From: Erythrobacter sp. CCH5-A1
Lineage (GTDB): Bacteria; Pseudomonadota; Alphaproteobacteria; Sphingomonadales; Sphingomonadaceae
Assembly: GCF_001557115.1 (NCBI RefSeq)
Contig: NZ_LSKQ01000267.1
Span: forward strand, 1-64,000
Reading direction: 5' to 3'
DNA: 64,000 nt
Shown one piece after another: positions 8,452-16,442 of the stretch. The translations under genes and the position numbers were made by a program. The first letter of the stretch is position 1; each line of letters begins with the position of its first letter. The notes under the pieces are model-generated. The model did not search any database and was not told the DNA's origin. It saw nothing but the letters and a program-made list of their open reading frames with translations.

Positions 8452-9242
8452 TCCATCCATCTCCGCCAGAACCGGGCCTTGAGCCGGGGCATGTCCATCA
8501 GGGCATCGAGCGCCTCGCTCGACAGGACGGGGATATTGCCCGCGATATAGTTGATTTCACGTAAAGGATGATCGCCGCTTGTGCCAATCATCGGGCCGAG
8601 CGTGCTGCCGAAGGCGACAAGGCGCGCCGGTGCGACGAGCTTCACATGATGCGCAGTCACCGCGTCCATCCCGCGGGCGGCCAGCATCGGGAGATCGGCC
8701 ATCGGGGTATGCGCGGGCAGGGCGGCGGCGATGTAGACCGCGCTTTCGGGAAGGCCCATCGCGGCAAGGATGTTGGCGAGCAGCCGGCCCTGCGGCCCGC
8801 CGAGCAGGCGTTCGTGGTCATCGGCCTCGGGTTGGGGAACCAGCACCATCAGCGCCGCGCCGTGCTCGCCCCGGGGCGGCACGCGCGGGAAGCCGTGCGA
8901 GGCCGAGAGGCCGGGGGTCTCCATCCACCACTGGCGGAAGGCGGCAAGATCGGCCGGGGGCGATTCGTCCAGCCAGTCGTGGCGCGGGGTGGCGGGGCGT
9001 TCGGGCGCGGCAAGCGGGGCAGCGGCGGCGCGCGCAACATTATCTTGCCGCTCCGAAACCGGTGCCTTGGCACCGGCGCCTCTGGCGGGAACAGCTTGCG
9101 CCGGCGTCTTTGCGGTGGCTTCGCTCGGGCCGGTCAGCCACGTCGTAGCGTCATCGGCGAAGTCGCAATCGACCCCGGCCATGTGCCACCAGACCAACGC
9201 CGCCTCGAATTCGTGCGCAAGGGAAGGGGCGAGCGGGCTCAT
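8433..9242 (-). CDS. Uracil-DNA glycosylase-family protein, degenerate motifs
   Basis: A 269-residue protein whose C-terminal two thirds resemble the UDG superfamily fold (family 4/5-like), with an N-terminal Ala/Pro-rich linker. In active family 4 enzymes the first motif is GEAPG-x-x-E-D followed by a Gly-rich loop; here the equivalent is VLVPQPEADDHERLLGGPQG, keeping the second half only. The iron-sulfur cysteines of family 4 are not seen and the late His motif reads GDHPL rather than HPS. Nucleic acid binding is plausible but glycosylase activity is doubtful. First gene of the minus-strand run with the lytic transglycosylase and moaB. Confidence 0.7.
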   Translation of the reverse strand: MSPLAPSLAHEFEAALVWWHMAGVDCDFADDATTWLTGPSEATAKTPAQAVPARGAGAKAPVSERQDNVARAAAAPLAAPERPATPRHDWLDESPPADLAAFRQWWMETPGLSASHGFPRVPPRGEHGAALMVLVPQPEADDHERLLGGPQGRLLANILAAMGLPESAVYIAAALPAHTPMADLPMLAARGMDAVTAHHVKLVAPARLVAFGSTLGPMIGTSGDHPLREINYIAGNIPVLSSEALDALMDMPRLKARFWRRWMEWSETV

Positions 9243-9368
9243 CGGGGGGTCATGCTATCCATCGCGGGTCTTGACTGTCTGTTCCCCCGTTAGCAAGTGG
9301 ACAGGCAAGGCATATCGCCAGACTGTGGCCGCCGCGCGGTCAAAACCAACAAGGATCAGGAAAGCCCG

Positions 9369-11018
9369 ATGGTCGAACGTGAATCAATGCCCTGCGACGT
9401 GGTGATCGTCGGCGGCGGTCCGGCGGGGCTTTCCGCGGCGATCAAGCTGAAGCAATTGAACTCCGATCTGGAAGTGATCGTGCTCGAGAAGGGCTCCGAG
9501 ATCGGCGCGCACATCCTGTCGGGCGCGGTGGTCGATCCCAAGGCGCTGGACGAGCTGCTGCCGGAGTGGCGCGAGATGGGCTGCCCGATGGCGCAGACCC
9601 CGGTGACCGATAACTGGCACTGGGTGCTCTCCAAGACCGGCAAGACCTCGCTTCCCCACGCGATCATGCCGCCGCTTATGAGCAACCACGGCTGCTACAC
9701 CGGCAGCCTCGGCAATCTCACCCGTTGGCTCGCCGAACAGGCCGAGACGCTGGGGGTGATGGTGTTCCCGGGCTTCCCCGCAGCCGACGTGATGTTCGAC
9801 GAGAACGGCGCGGTCGCGGGCGTCATCACGCAGGACATGGGCGTTGCCGCCGATGGCAGCCACAAGGGCGATTACCAGCCCGGCATGGAGATCCACGCCA
9901 AGTACACGCTCTTCGCGGAAGGCGCGCGCGGCAACCTCACCAAGCGGATGAAGGCCAAGTACGACCTCGAGGCGAACTGCCAGCCGCAGGTCTATGGCCT
10001 CGGCATCAAGGAACTTTGGGACATCGATCCCAAGAAGCACAAGCCCGGCCGCGTGATCCACACGCAGGGCTGGCCGCTGACTGAAAGCGACAGCTGGGGC
10101 GGGGGCTTCCTCTACCATCAGGCCAATGGTCAGGTGGCGCTCGGCTTCGTGACCGCGCTCGATTACAAGAACCCCTGGGTCTCGCCCTATCAGGAATTCC
10201 AGCGCTGGAAGCAGCATCCGGCGATCCGCGAATATCTCGAAGGCGGCAAGCGCGTCAGCTACGGCGCGCGCGCGATCAACGAGGGCGGCTGGCAGTCGGT
10301 GCCCAAGCTCGCCTTCCCCGGCGGCGCGCTGATCGGCTGCGCGGCGGGCTTCGTCAACGTGCCGCGCATCAAGGGCAGCCACACCGCGATGAAGAGCGGG
10401 ATGCTGGCAGCCGAGAGCATCGCGGCGGCGATTGCGGCGGGTCAGGAAAAGACCGAGCTGTCGGATTACGACGCGGCGGTGCGTTCGAGCTGGATCGCGA
10501 CCGAGCTGAAGCTCGTCCAGAACGCCCAGCCCGCGGTCGCCAAGTACGGCGGCGACATCGGCACCGCGCTCGCGGGGATCGACATGTGGATGCGCACGTT
10601 GAAGATCGGCCTGCCGATCAGCATGAAGCACCACAAGGACCACACCATGACGGGCCGCGCCGATCTCTACCCGAAGATCGCCTACCCCAAGCCCGACGGC
10701 GTGATCACCTTCGACCGCCTGACGAACGTCGCCTACAGCTACACCAACCACGCCGAGGACCAGCCCTGCCACCTGCAGGTGAAGGACCTCGAGCTCCAGA
10801 AGGTGAGCGAACTCGGCGTCTTCGGCGGCCCCTCGGCGCGCTATTGCCCGGCAGGGGTCTACGAATGGCTGACCGACGAGAAAACCGGCGAGCCCAAGTT
10901 CCAGATCAACTCGCAGAACTGCGTCCACTGCAAGACCTGCGACATCAAGGACCCCAACCAGAACATCAACTGGGTGACGCCCGAAGGCGGCGGCGGGCCG
11001 AATTATCCGAATATGTGA
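9369..11018 (+). CDS. Electron transfer flavoprotein-ubiquinone oxidoreductase
   Basis: ETF-QO, 549 residues, passes electrons from fatty-acid and amino-acid dehydrogenases via ETF to the ubiquinone pool at the inner membrane. The FAD dinucleotide motif VVIVGGGPAGLSAA is at about residues 11-24. The C-terminal 4Fe-4S site shows CPAG near 490 and NCVHCKTCDIKDP near 517-529, and the protein ends with the family tail GGGGPNYPNM. ATG 9369 is chosen over a longer frame because of the AGGATCAGGAA ribosome site and the family start. It fits with acyl-CoA oxidation implied by the ligase at 966. Confidence 0.95.
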   Translation: MVERESMPCDVVIVGGGPAGLSAAIKLKQLNSDLEVIVLEKGSEIGAHILSGAVVDPKALDELLPEWREMGCPMAQTPVTDNWHWVLSKTGKTSLPHAIMPPLMSNHGCYTGSLGNLTRWLAEQAETLGVMVFPGFPAADVMFDENGAVAGVITQDMGVAADGSHKGDYQPGMEIHAKYTLFAEGARGNLTKRMKAKYDLEANCQPQVYGLGIKELWDIDPKKHKPGRVIHTQGWPLTESDSWGGGFLYHQANGQVALGFVTALDYKNPWVSPYQEFQRWKQHPAIREYLEGGKRVSYGARAINEGGWQSVPKLAFPGGALIGCAAGFVNVPRIKGSHTAMKSGMLAAESIAAAIAAGQEKTELSDYDAAVRSSWIATELKLVQNAQPAVAKYGGDIGTALAGIDMWMRTLKIGLPISMKHHKDHTMTGRADLYPKIAYPKPDGVITFDRLTNVAYSYTNHAEDQPCHLQVKDLELQKVSELGVFGGPSARYCPAGVYEWLTDEKTGEPKFQINSQNCVHCKTCDIKDPNQNINWVTPEGGGGPNYPNM

Positions 11019-11527
11019 TGGGGAGCGTCGAGCAATCTTGTGCGTGCTCGACGCTTGGCGACTTCGCTGTTGTCGGTATGGGCGACAGCGAGGGAAGGGA
11101 CGAGCGTATCTTCGCCACGCTTGTTGAGGTGGTCAAACACGAGGGTGGCGCGTGGTGGCTCTACGCGTCTCGCTGCTCTGCCTGCGCTCAGGACTGGATG
11201 ATCGCGCAGGAAGAACGGATCCACGACAATTTTTATCTGATGCGCCTTTCGGGCGACCAAATGAAATCAATTTCGGAACGTGGAGTTTGGCCACCGGTTT
11301 TCCTGCGATTTGAGGATGTGATCAAGCTTGGGCCGGATCATCGCCAAGTCGCCCGCTTCTTCGACACCAATGATCTCACTGATACCGTGAAAGAGCTGAT
11401 GGAAGCGCGACCAGACATATCCCCGGGCGACGTGGCATACCTGTTCGTTGTCTCGGAGCGTGAAGCCGCGAGGCTCATGGATCGGGCGACGAAGATGAGT
11501 TGGGCCCAGCTTCGTCCTTACTCATGA
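11018..11527 (+). CDS. Hypothetical protein with a CxxC pair
   Basis: Not recognised. The frame gives 169 residues beginning with an ATG that overlaps the ETF-QO stop as ATGA. A CSAC pair (Cys53, Cys56) lies within WWLYASRCSACAQDW, followed by AQEERIHDNFYLMRLS and a C-terminal helical stretch, so a small metal-binding or scaffold protein is possible. No signal peptide or membrane segment. Base composition is visibly less GC-rich than its neighbours. The first 20 codons are doubtful because a perfect 11-base-pair hairpin covers 11024-11055; ATG 11078 (149 residues) is the alternative start. Confidence 0.55.
   Translation: MGSVEQSCACSTLGDFAVVGMGDSEGRDERIFATLVEVVKHEGGAWWLYASRCSACAQDWMIAQEERIHDNFYLMRLSGDQMKSISERGVWPPVFLRFEDVIKLGPDHRQVARFFDTNDLTDTVKELMEARPDISPGDVAYLFVVSEREAARLMDRATKMSWAQLRPYS
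11024..11055 (+). terminator. Hairpin after ETF-QO stop
   Basis: AGCGTCGAGCA at 11024-11034 is perfectly complementary to TGCTCGACGCT at 11045-11055 with a 10-base loop. It begins six bases after the ETF-QO stop. There is no T-run behind it, so it may be a weak terminator, an mRNA 3' stabiliser, or a structure that blocks the ATG at 11018. Confidence 0.45.
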
Positions 11528-11625
11528 CCACCAGCGAAGCCGCCCACCCCTGGATCAACGCGCGCTGCATGGCCAATGCATCTGGCCCGATCTATGCGAC
11601 GATGTGAGAAGAGGAACCAGCGGCC

Positions 11626-12426
11626 ATGCATGAGGCGGATTGGGAGCGAGCACAGCCAGCCAGTCCCGGCGCTTTCGGCCTCGACCGCCGGGGGTTTGCC
11701 GGAGCGGGCCTCGCCGCCTTTACCCTCGCGCTCCTCGGACAGGAAGTGTCGGCAGCCGCCCCGCAACAACGCATGGCCGCCCGCGACTGGATCGAACGGC
11801 AGGGCGAATTGGCGCGCGCGCTCAAGGGCGGCCAGATATCCCCGCTGCAATGGATGGCCGAAGCCGAGCGGCTGGCGGGCGAAATCGAAGTCGCCGAGCT
11901 GATGGCTGAGCTGGACCGCGAACAGGTGACGCAGCAGGCGCTCCCCACGACCAATGACCCGCGCAAGAGCGCGATCCGCTTTCTCGATCCAGACGGCGCG
12001 CCGCGCAAGCTCGGCTACGGTGCGGCATTGTTCGCGTTTGAACCGCACAATGTCATCACCCCCCACGGCCACCGCCACATGGTCTCATCGCACCTCGTGG
12101 TCGAAGGCGCTTTCCGGGTGCGCAATTTCGACCGGCTGGGGGACGAGGACGGGGCGATGATCATCCGCCCGACCCGCGACTATATCGCCGCGACCGGCCA
12201 GCTTTCGGCGATGACGCCTGACCGCGACAACATCCACTGGTTCGTGCCGAGCGGCGGCACTGCCATGACCTTCGACGTCATCATCTCCGGCATCGATCTC
12301 GGCGAGGCCGATTACGACATCGAAGCGATCGACCCGCTCGGCGGCACCATGCTGGCCGATGGCACGATCCGCGCCCCCAAGATCGGTTTCGAGGCTGCGT
12401 CCGACAAATACACGGCTGCGGTCTAG
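11626..12426 (+). CDS. Tat-signal cupin-like protein
   Basis: A 266-residue exported protein. LDRRGFAGAGLAAFTLALLG at residues 19-38 carries a twin-arginine signal. The mature part has a helical region with several Gln/Glu-rich helices, then a beta-sandwich with HGHRHMVSSHLVVEG (His147, His149, His151, His156), the spacing expected for the first metal-binding motif of a cupin, and HWFVPSGGTAMTF as the second half. This suggests a folded metal cofactor in the cytoplasm before Tat export. Substrate unknown. The gene lies in a patch of accessory genes between ETF-QO and ispE. Confidence 0.7.
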   Translation: MHEADWERAQPASPGAFGLDRRGFAGAGLAAFTLALLGQEVSAAAPQQRMAARDWIERQGELARALKGGQISPLQWMAEAERLAGEIEVAELMAELDREQVTQQALPTTNDPRKSAIRFLDPDGAPRKLGYGAALFAFEPHNVITPHGHRHMVSSHLVVEGAFRVRNFDRLGDEDGAMIIRPTRDYIAATGQLSAMTPDRDNIHWFVPSGGTAMTFDVIISGIDLGEADYDIEAIDPLGGTMLADGTIRAPKIGFEAASDKYTAAV

Positions 12427-12433
12427 CCCCGCC

Positions 12434-12802
12434 ATGCCTGTCAACGAAACCGCCTACGCCAAGATCAACCTCGCGCTGTTAGCGGCTGCCGTGCTTGCTT
12501 CCTGCGCGGTGGCAGAAGAGTCTGGCCCGATCACCTCCGACGATCAGGCCTGCGAGCGTGTGATGGAGGTTCTGGTTGCTAACCAGGTCTACCGCGCAGA
12601 GCAGATGCAGAATTGCGAGATATCGCTCGAGGACAGACATCCCGGCTACTATGTCGGAAGGGTCAACGCCTATTGTCACGAACCTATCTGCGGCAGCGTC
12701 AACCTCGGTTGGTATGCGGTAGAGGCCAAGACGGGCAAGGTTCTTAAATACGACATGGCCGAACAGTTTCTGGGCAAACCATTCCCGCGACAAGGAAAGT
12801 AG
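12434..12802 (+). CDS. Chimeric small lipoprotein starting with a duplicated ispE 5' end
   Basis: A 122-residue protein in two parts. Residues 1-15 (MPVNETAYAKINLAL) are the N-terminus of IspE, encoded by DNA almost identical to the real ispE start 400 bases downstream. Residues 15-24 (LLAAAVLASC) complete a lipoprotein signal, so the IspE segment now serves as the n- and h-region of a signal peptide. The mature part has four further Cys and ends with GYYVGRVNAYCHEPICG and YAVEAKTGKVLKYDMAE, which looks like a small periplasmic domain of no family I recognise. Composition is lower in GC than flanking genes. No clear ribosome site; it starts seven bases after the cupin-like gene and may be coupled to it. 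Confidence 0.65.
   Translation: MPVNETAYAKINLALLAAAVLASCAVAEESGPITSDDQACERVMEVLVANQVYRAEQMQNCEISLEDRHPGYYVGRVNAYCHEPICGSVNLGWYAVEAKTGKVLKYDMAEQFLGKPFPRQGK
12445..12478 (+). repeat. Direct repeat, copy of ispE 5' end
   Basis: Thirty-four bases identical to 12845-12878 at an offset of exactly 400. They encode ETAYAKINLAL in both genes. Sequence just upstream of each copy is related but diverged (CTAG and ATGCC shared), which suggests the duplicated unit once extended further. Confidence 0.9.
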
Positions 12803-12836
12803 CGACTTGCTGCTCATCCATCGCTAGATCGCCGTG

Positions 12837-13637
12837 ATGCCGACCGAAACCGCCTACGCCAAGATCAACCTCGCGCTGCATGTCCGCAGGCGGCGGGAGG
12901 ATGGGTATCACGAGCTCGAGACCCTGTTCGCCTTCGTCGATGCGGGCGATGTGCTGACGGGGGCGCCTGCCGCGCAGGACAGCGTCACCACGCTGGGCGA
13001 GTTTGCGGGAGTGCTGGACAATCCCTTCGACAACCTCGTCGCCCGGGCGCTCAATGTCCTCCCGCGCCCGCAGGGGCTGGCGGTGACGCTCGAGAAGAAC
13101 TTGCCGGTAGCGGCTGGCCTCGGCGGTGGGTCGGCGGATGCGGGGGCGGTGTTCCGGATCGTCGAGGCGCTCCATGGCTTGCCGGATGACTGGCAGGCGC
13201 GAGCCGCAAAACTCGGCGCGGATGTGCCCGCCTGCGTGCTCAGCCGCACCCATGTCGGCCTCGGCACCGGCACCGAGCAGGTGGACGTCGAAGACGACCT
13301 CGCCGGAACCCCCGTCCTCCTGGTCAACCCGCGCGTGCCGCTTTCCACCGGGCCGGTGTTCAAGGCGTGGGACGGGGAGGATCGCGGCGCGCTCCCCCAA
13401 GGCCCCGCATCGCAAATCGCAAGGGAAGGGCGCAACGACCTCGAAGCCCCCGCCATCTCGCTCTGCCCGGTGATCGCCGAGGTGCTGGCGGCGCTTCAGG
13501 CCACCAGCCCTTGGCTCGCCCGCATGTCCGGCTCGGGCGCGACCTGCTTTGCGCTCTACGAAACGCCCGAGGCGCGCGATGCGGCGGCGGCGGCCATGCC
13601 TGCCGGGTGGTGGACCATGGCGGGGCAGCTGCGGTGA
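12837..13637 (+). CDS. ispE: 4-diphosphocytidyl-2-C-methyl-D-erythritol kinase
   Basis: IspE phosphorylates CDP-methylerythritol with ATP in the non-mevalonate isoprenoid pathway. The 266-residue protein has the GHMP-kinase layout: N-terminal AYAKINLALHV substrate strand, ATP loop LPVAAGLGGGSADAGA at about 89-104, and the C-terminal MSGSGATCFALY loop. ATG 12837 is used; a GTG three bases earlier is also in frame. The first 34 coding bases are repeated upstream in the chimeric lipoprotein gene. The stop overlaps the GTG of the next gene by four bases, so the two are coupled. Confidence 0.95.
   Translation: MPTETAYAKINLALHVRRRREDGYHELETLFAFVDAGDVLTGAPAAQDSVTTLGEFAGVLDNPFDNLVARALNVLPRPQGLAVTLEKNLPVAAGLGGGSADAGAVFRIVEALHGLPDDWQARAAKLGADVPACVLSRTHVGLGTGTEQVDVEDDLAGTPVLLVNPRVPLSTGPVFKAWDGEDRGALPQGPASQIAREGRNDLEAPAISLCPVIAEVLAALQATSPWLARMSGSGATCFALYETPEARDAAAAAMPAGWWTMAGQLR
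12845..12878 (+). repeat. Direct repeat, original copy in ispE
   Basis: Second copy of the 34-base repeat at 12445-12478. This one reads on into the intact IspE domain, so it is taken as the parental sequence. Confidence 0.9.
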
Positions 13638-14350
13638 GCGAGGTCTTCCGCCACATCGGCACGCCGGCCCCGGGCGGGATCGTGCTGGTCGCCGACCACG
13701 CCTCCAACGCCGTTCCCGCCGACATCGACCTCGGTATCCCCGAGCATCTGCTCCACGAACACATCGCGCTCGACATCGGCACCGAAGCCATCGCCGAGCT
13801 GCTGGCGGAACGGCACGCCATCCCTGCCCACATCGCCGCCGTGAGCCGTCTCGTCTGCGACCTCAATCGCGAGGAGACCGCCCCCGGCCTTGTCCCGCCG
13901 GAGAGCGATGGGCACCCCATCCCCGGTAACTTCGGTGCCGACCGCGAAGAGCGCCTGAACCGCTTCCACCGCCCCTACCACACCGCGCTTGCGCAGTGGC
14001 TGGAAGCGGCGCGACCAGGCCTGATCCTCTCGCTCCACTCCTTCACCCCGCGCCTTACCACCTCCGAAGCGGCGCGGCCGTGGGAGGTGGGGGTGCTCTA
14101 CAATCAGGACGAGCGCGCTGCCCGCATCGCGATTCCCTTGCTCGCGGCCGAGGGGCTGAATGTCGGCGACAACCTCCCCTATTCGGGGCGCGACCTCAAT
14201 TACACCATGAACCACCACGCCGAGCATGCGGGCCGCCCCTATCTCGGCATCGAACTGCGACAGGACCTGACGCAGACCCCCGAAGACCACACCCGCTGGG
14301 CTGCGCTCTTGGCAAAAATTGCGCAAAGGGTTGCGTCCGCGCTTCGCTAG
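13634..14350 (+). CDS. N-formylglutamate amidohydrolase family protein
   Basis: A 238-residue FGase-family protein. The family hydrolyses N-formyl-L-glutamate in histidine degradation, but stand-alone copies away from hut genes, as here, may act on other formyl or acyl amino acids. Visible motifs are VLVADHASNAVP near the N-terminus, RLVCDLNRE, the LILSLHSFTP strand and GIELRQDL. The start is GTG 13634 overlapping the ispE stop (GTGA), so it depends on ispE translation. A small hairpin follows before ilvD. Confidence 0.87.
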   Translation: MSEVFRHIGTPAPGGIVLVADHASNAVPADIDLGIPEHLLHEHIALDIGTEAIAELLAERHAIPAHIAAVSRLVCDLNREETAPGLVPPESDGHPIPGNFGADREERLNRFHRPYHTALAQWLEAARPGLILSLHSFTPRLTTSEAARPWEVGVLYNQDERAARIAIPLLAAEGLNVGDNLPYSGRDLNYTMNHHAEHAGRPYLGIELRQDLTQTPEDHTRWAALLAKIAQRVASALR

Positions 14351-14358
14351 AGGCAGGG

Positions 14359-14376
14359 GGCGTTACGCAAAACGCC
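14359..14376 (+). terminator. Small hairpin between N-formylglutamate amidohydrolase and ilvD
   Basis: GGCGTT at 14359-14364 pairs with AACGCC at 14371-14376 around a six-base loop, nine bases after the amidohydrolase stop. It is short and lacks a T-run, so it could also be a leader structure for ilvD. Confidence 0.3.
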
Positions 14377-14392
14377 GCAATCGGGAAATCTT

Positions 14393-16114
14393 ATGTCTCA
14401 CACCTTCGACAAGTCGAAGCTCCCCAGCCGCCACGTCTCGGTCGGCCCGGAGCGCGCCCCGCATCGCTCCTACTACTATGCGATGGGCATGACCGAGGAG
14501 GAGATCGCCGCGCCTTTCGTGGGCGTGGTCAGCGCGGGCAACGATTCGGCGCCCTGCAACACCACCTTGAACGCGCAGGCCGACATCTGCCGCGAGGGCG
14601 TGATCGCGGGCGGCGGCACCCCGCGCCGGTTCAATACCATCACCGTCACCGACGGCATCGCGATGGGCCATCAGGGCATGAAATCCTCGCTCATCAGCCG
14701 CGAGATCATCGCGGATTCGATCGAGGTTTCGGTCCGAGGCCATTGTTATGACGCGCTTGTCGGCTTTGCGGGCTGCGACAAGAGCCTGCCCGGCATGATG
14801 ATGGCGATGCTGCGCCTCAACGTCCCCTCGATCTTCGTCTACGGCGGATCGATCCTCCCCGGCACCCACCGCGGCAATGACGTGACCGTGGTCGACGTGT
14901 TCGAGGCGGTCGGCCAGTTTGCGGCCGGCAACTGCCCGCTCACGGAGCTGATCGCGCTCGAAAAGGTCGCCTGCCCCGGCCACGGCGCCTGCGGCGGCCA
15001 GTTCACCGCCAACACCATGGCCTGCGTCGGCGAGGCGATCGGATTGAGCTTGCCGAACAGCAACATGGCGCCCGCTCCTTACAGATCGCGTGACGATATC
15101 GCGGTCGCCGCCGGTAAGCAGGTCATGGAACTCGTCGCCCGCAATCTGCGCCCGCGCGACATCTGCACCCGCGCGGCCTTCATGAACGCCGCGCGGGTTG
15201 TCGCGGCCACCGGCGGCTCGACCAACGCCGCGCTCCACCTGCCGGCCATGGCCAGCGAAGCGGGGATCGAATTCGACCTCTTCGACGTCGCCGAGGTATT
15301 CAAGTCAACGCCTTACATCGCGGACCTGAAACCCGGCGGCAAGTATGTCGCCAAGGACATGCACGAGGCGGGCGGGGTCTACATGGCGATGAAGACCCTG
15401 CTCGACGGCGGCTTCCTCGACCCCAACCCGATGACCGTCACCGGCAAGACCATCGGCGAGAACCTCGAGGAGATCACCTGGAACCCCGACCAGAAGGTTT
15501 TCTATGATGTGAAGACCCCGATCACGCCCACCGGCGGCGTGGTCGGCCTGAAGGGCTCACTGGCTCCCGACGGCGCGATCGTGAAGGTCGCCGGGATGGC
15601 GCGCCTCCAGTTCTCCGGCCCCGCGCGCGTGTTCGACTGCGAGGAAGACGCCTTCGCCGCGGTCGAGAGCCGCGACATTGCCGAAGGCTGCGTCATCGTG
15701 ATCCGCTACGAAGGCCCCAAGGGCGGCCCCGGGATGCGCGAGATGCTCTCCACCACCGCCGCGCTCTACGGGCAGGGCATGGGCGAGAAGGTTGCCCTCA
15801 TCACCGACGGGCGTTTCTCGGGCGCGACGCGCGGCTTCTGCATCGGCCATGTCGGCCCCGAGGCGGCCGAAGGCGGGCCGATTGCGCTGGTCGAGGATGG
15901 CGACATCATCTCCATCGACGCGGTGGCGGGCACCATCGACCTCGAAGTCGCCGAGGATGTCCTCGCCGAGCGCCGCGCCAGATGGCAGCCGCGCAGCAAC
16001 GACTACCAGTCGGGCGCGCTGTGGCGCTACAGCCAGGTGGTCGGCAAGGCCCGCTACGGCGCGCTCACCCACCCGGGGGCCAAAGCGGAAACCCATGTCT
16101 TCGCGGATATCTAG
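14393..16114 (+). CDS. ilvD: Dihydroxy-acid dehydratase
   Basis: IlvD dehydrates 2,3-dihydroxy-3-methylvalerate and 2,3-dihydroxyisovalerate to the keto acids that give isoleucine and valine. The 573-residue protein has cluster cysteines at Cys55 (DSAPCNT) and Cys128 ([12 protein letters not shown]) and the [16 protein letters not shown] motif near 195, followed by the Mg-binding and substrate loops and the late [19 protein letters not shown] motif. Start ATG 14393 follows GGAAAT. It is a free-standing ilvD, not in an ilv operon. The end overlaps the following lipoprotein gene by 20 bases. Confidence 0.96.
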   Translation: MSHTFDKSKLPSRHVSVGPERAPHRSYYYAMGMTEEEIAAPFVGVVSAGNDSAPCNTTLNAQADICREGVIAGGGTPRRFNTITVTDGIAMGHQGMKSSLISREIIADSIEVSVRGHCYDALVGFAGCDKSLPGMMMAMLRLNVPSIFVYGGSILPGTHRGNDVTVVDVFEAVGQFAAGNCPLTELIALEKVACPGHGACGGQFTANTMACVGEAIGLSLPNSNMAPAPYRSRDDIAVAAGKQVMELVARNLRPRDICTRAAFMNAARVVAATGGSTNAALHLPAMASEAGIEFDLFDVAEVFKSTPYIADLKPGGKYVAKDMHEAGGVYMAMKTLLDGGFLDPNPMTVTGKTIGENLEEITWNPDQKVFYDVKTPITPTGGVVGLKGSLAPDGAIVKVAGMARLQFSGPARVFDCEEDAFAAVESRDIAEGCVIVIRYEGPKGGPGMREMLSTTAALYGQGMGEKVALITDGRFSGATRGFCIGHVGPEAAEGGPIALVEDGDIISIDAVAGTIDLEVAEDVLAERRARWQPRSNDYQSGALWRYSQVVGKARYGALTHPGAKAETHVFADI

Positions 16115-16442
16115 CGCGAGCCTCGCGCTTGGCCTGCTGGCAGGATGCGGCGGCACCAGCCCGGAGCCGCCGGGTGACGAGATCGAATGCGCCATCGGAG
16201 CAGGGGCGCAGTTCGCCTTTGTCTGCACCATCGAGCGGGTCGCCGGGGCGCAGGAGATCATCCTCCACCATCCCGATGGCGGCTTCCGGCGCATGACCTT
16301 CGATCCTTCGAGCGGTGCACTCGCCCCGCTCGACGGGTCCGATCCGGTGGTGCTCGAGCCCGCGCTGGGCGTGGTGCAATTTGCCGTCGGACAGGACCGC
16401 TACCGCATCTCGCGCGAGCCGCCGGACGCGCCGACCCCATGA
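16095..16442 (+). CDS. Small putative lipoprotein
   Basis: A 115-residue protein starting inside the 3' end of ilv[19 protein letters not shown] gives a lipobox with Cys18 as the acylation site. The mature part is a short beta-rich domain ([35 protein letters not shown]) with no family I recognise. It overlaps ilvD by 20 bases and the next gene by four (ATGA), which supports it as a real gene in a coupled operon rather than a chance frame. Function unknown. Confidence 0.75.
   Translation: MSSRISSASLALGLLAGCGGTSPEPPGDEIECAIGAGAQFAFVCTIERVAGAQEIILHHPDGGFRRMTFDPSSGALAPLDGSDPVVLEPALGVVQFAVGQDRYRISREPPDAPTP

Noticed and set aside
11524..11607. A 27-codon frame overlapping the stop of the hypothetical gene (ATGA)
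   Set aside because: Too short, no recognisable product and no ribosome site; possibly a remnant of a lost gene, but not supportable.
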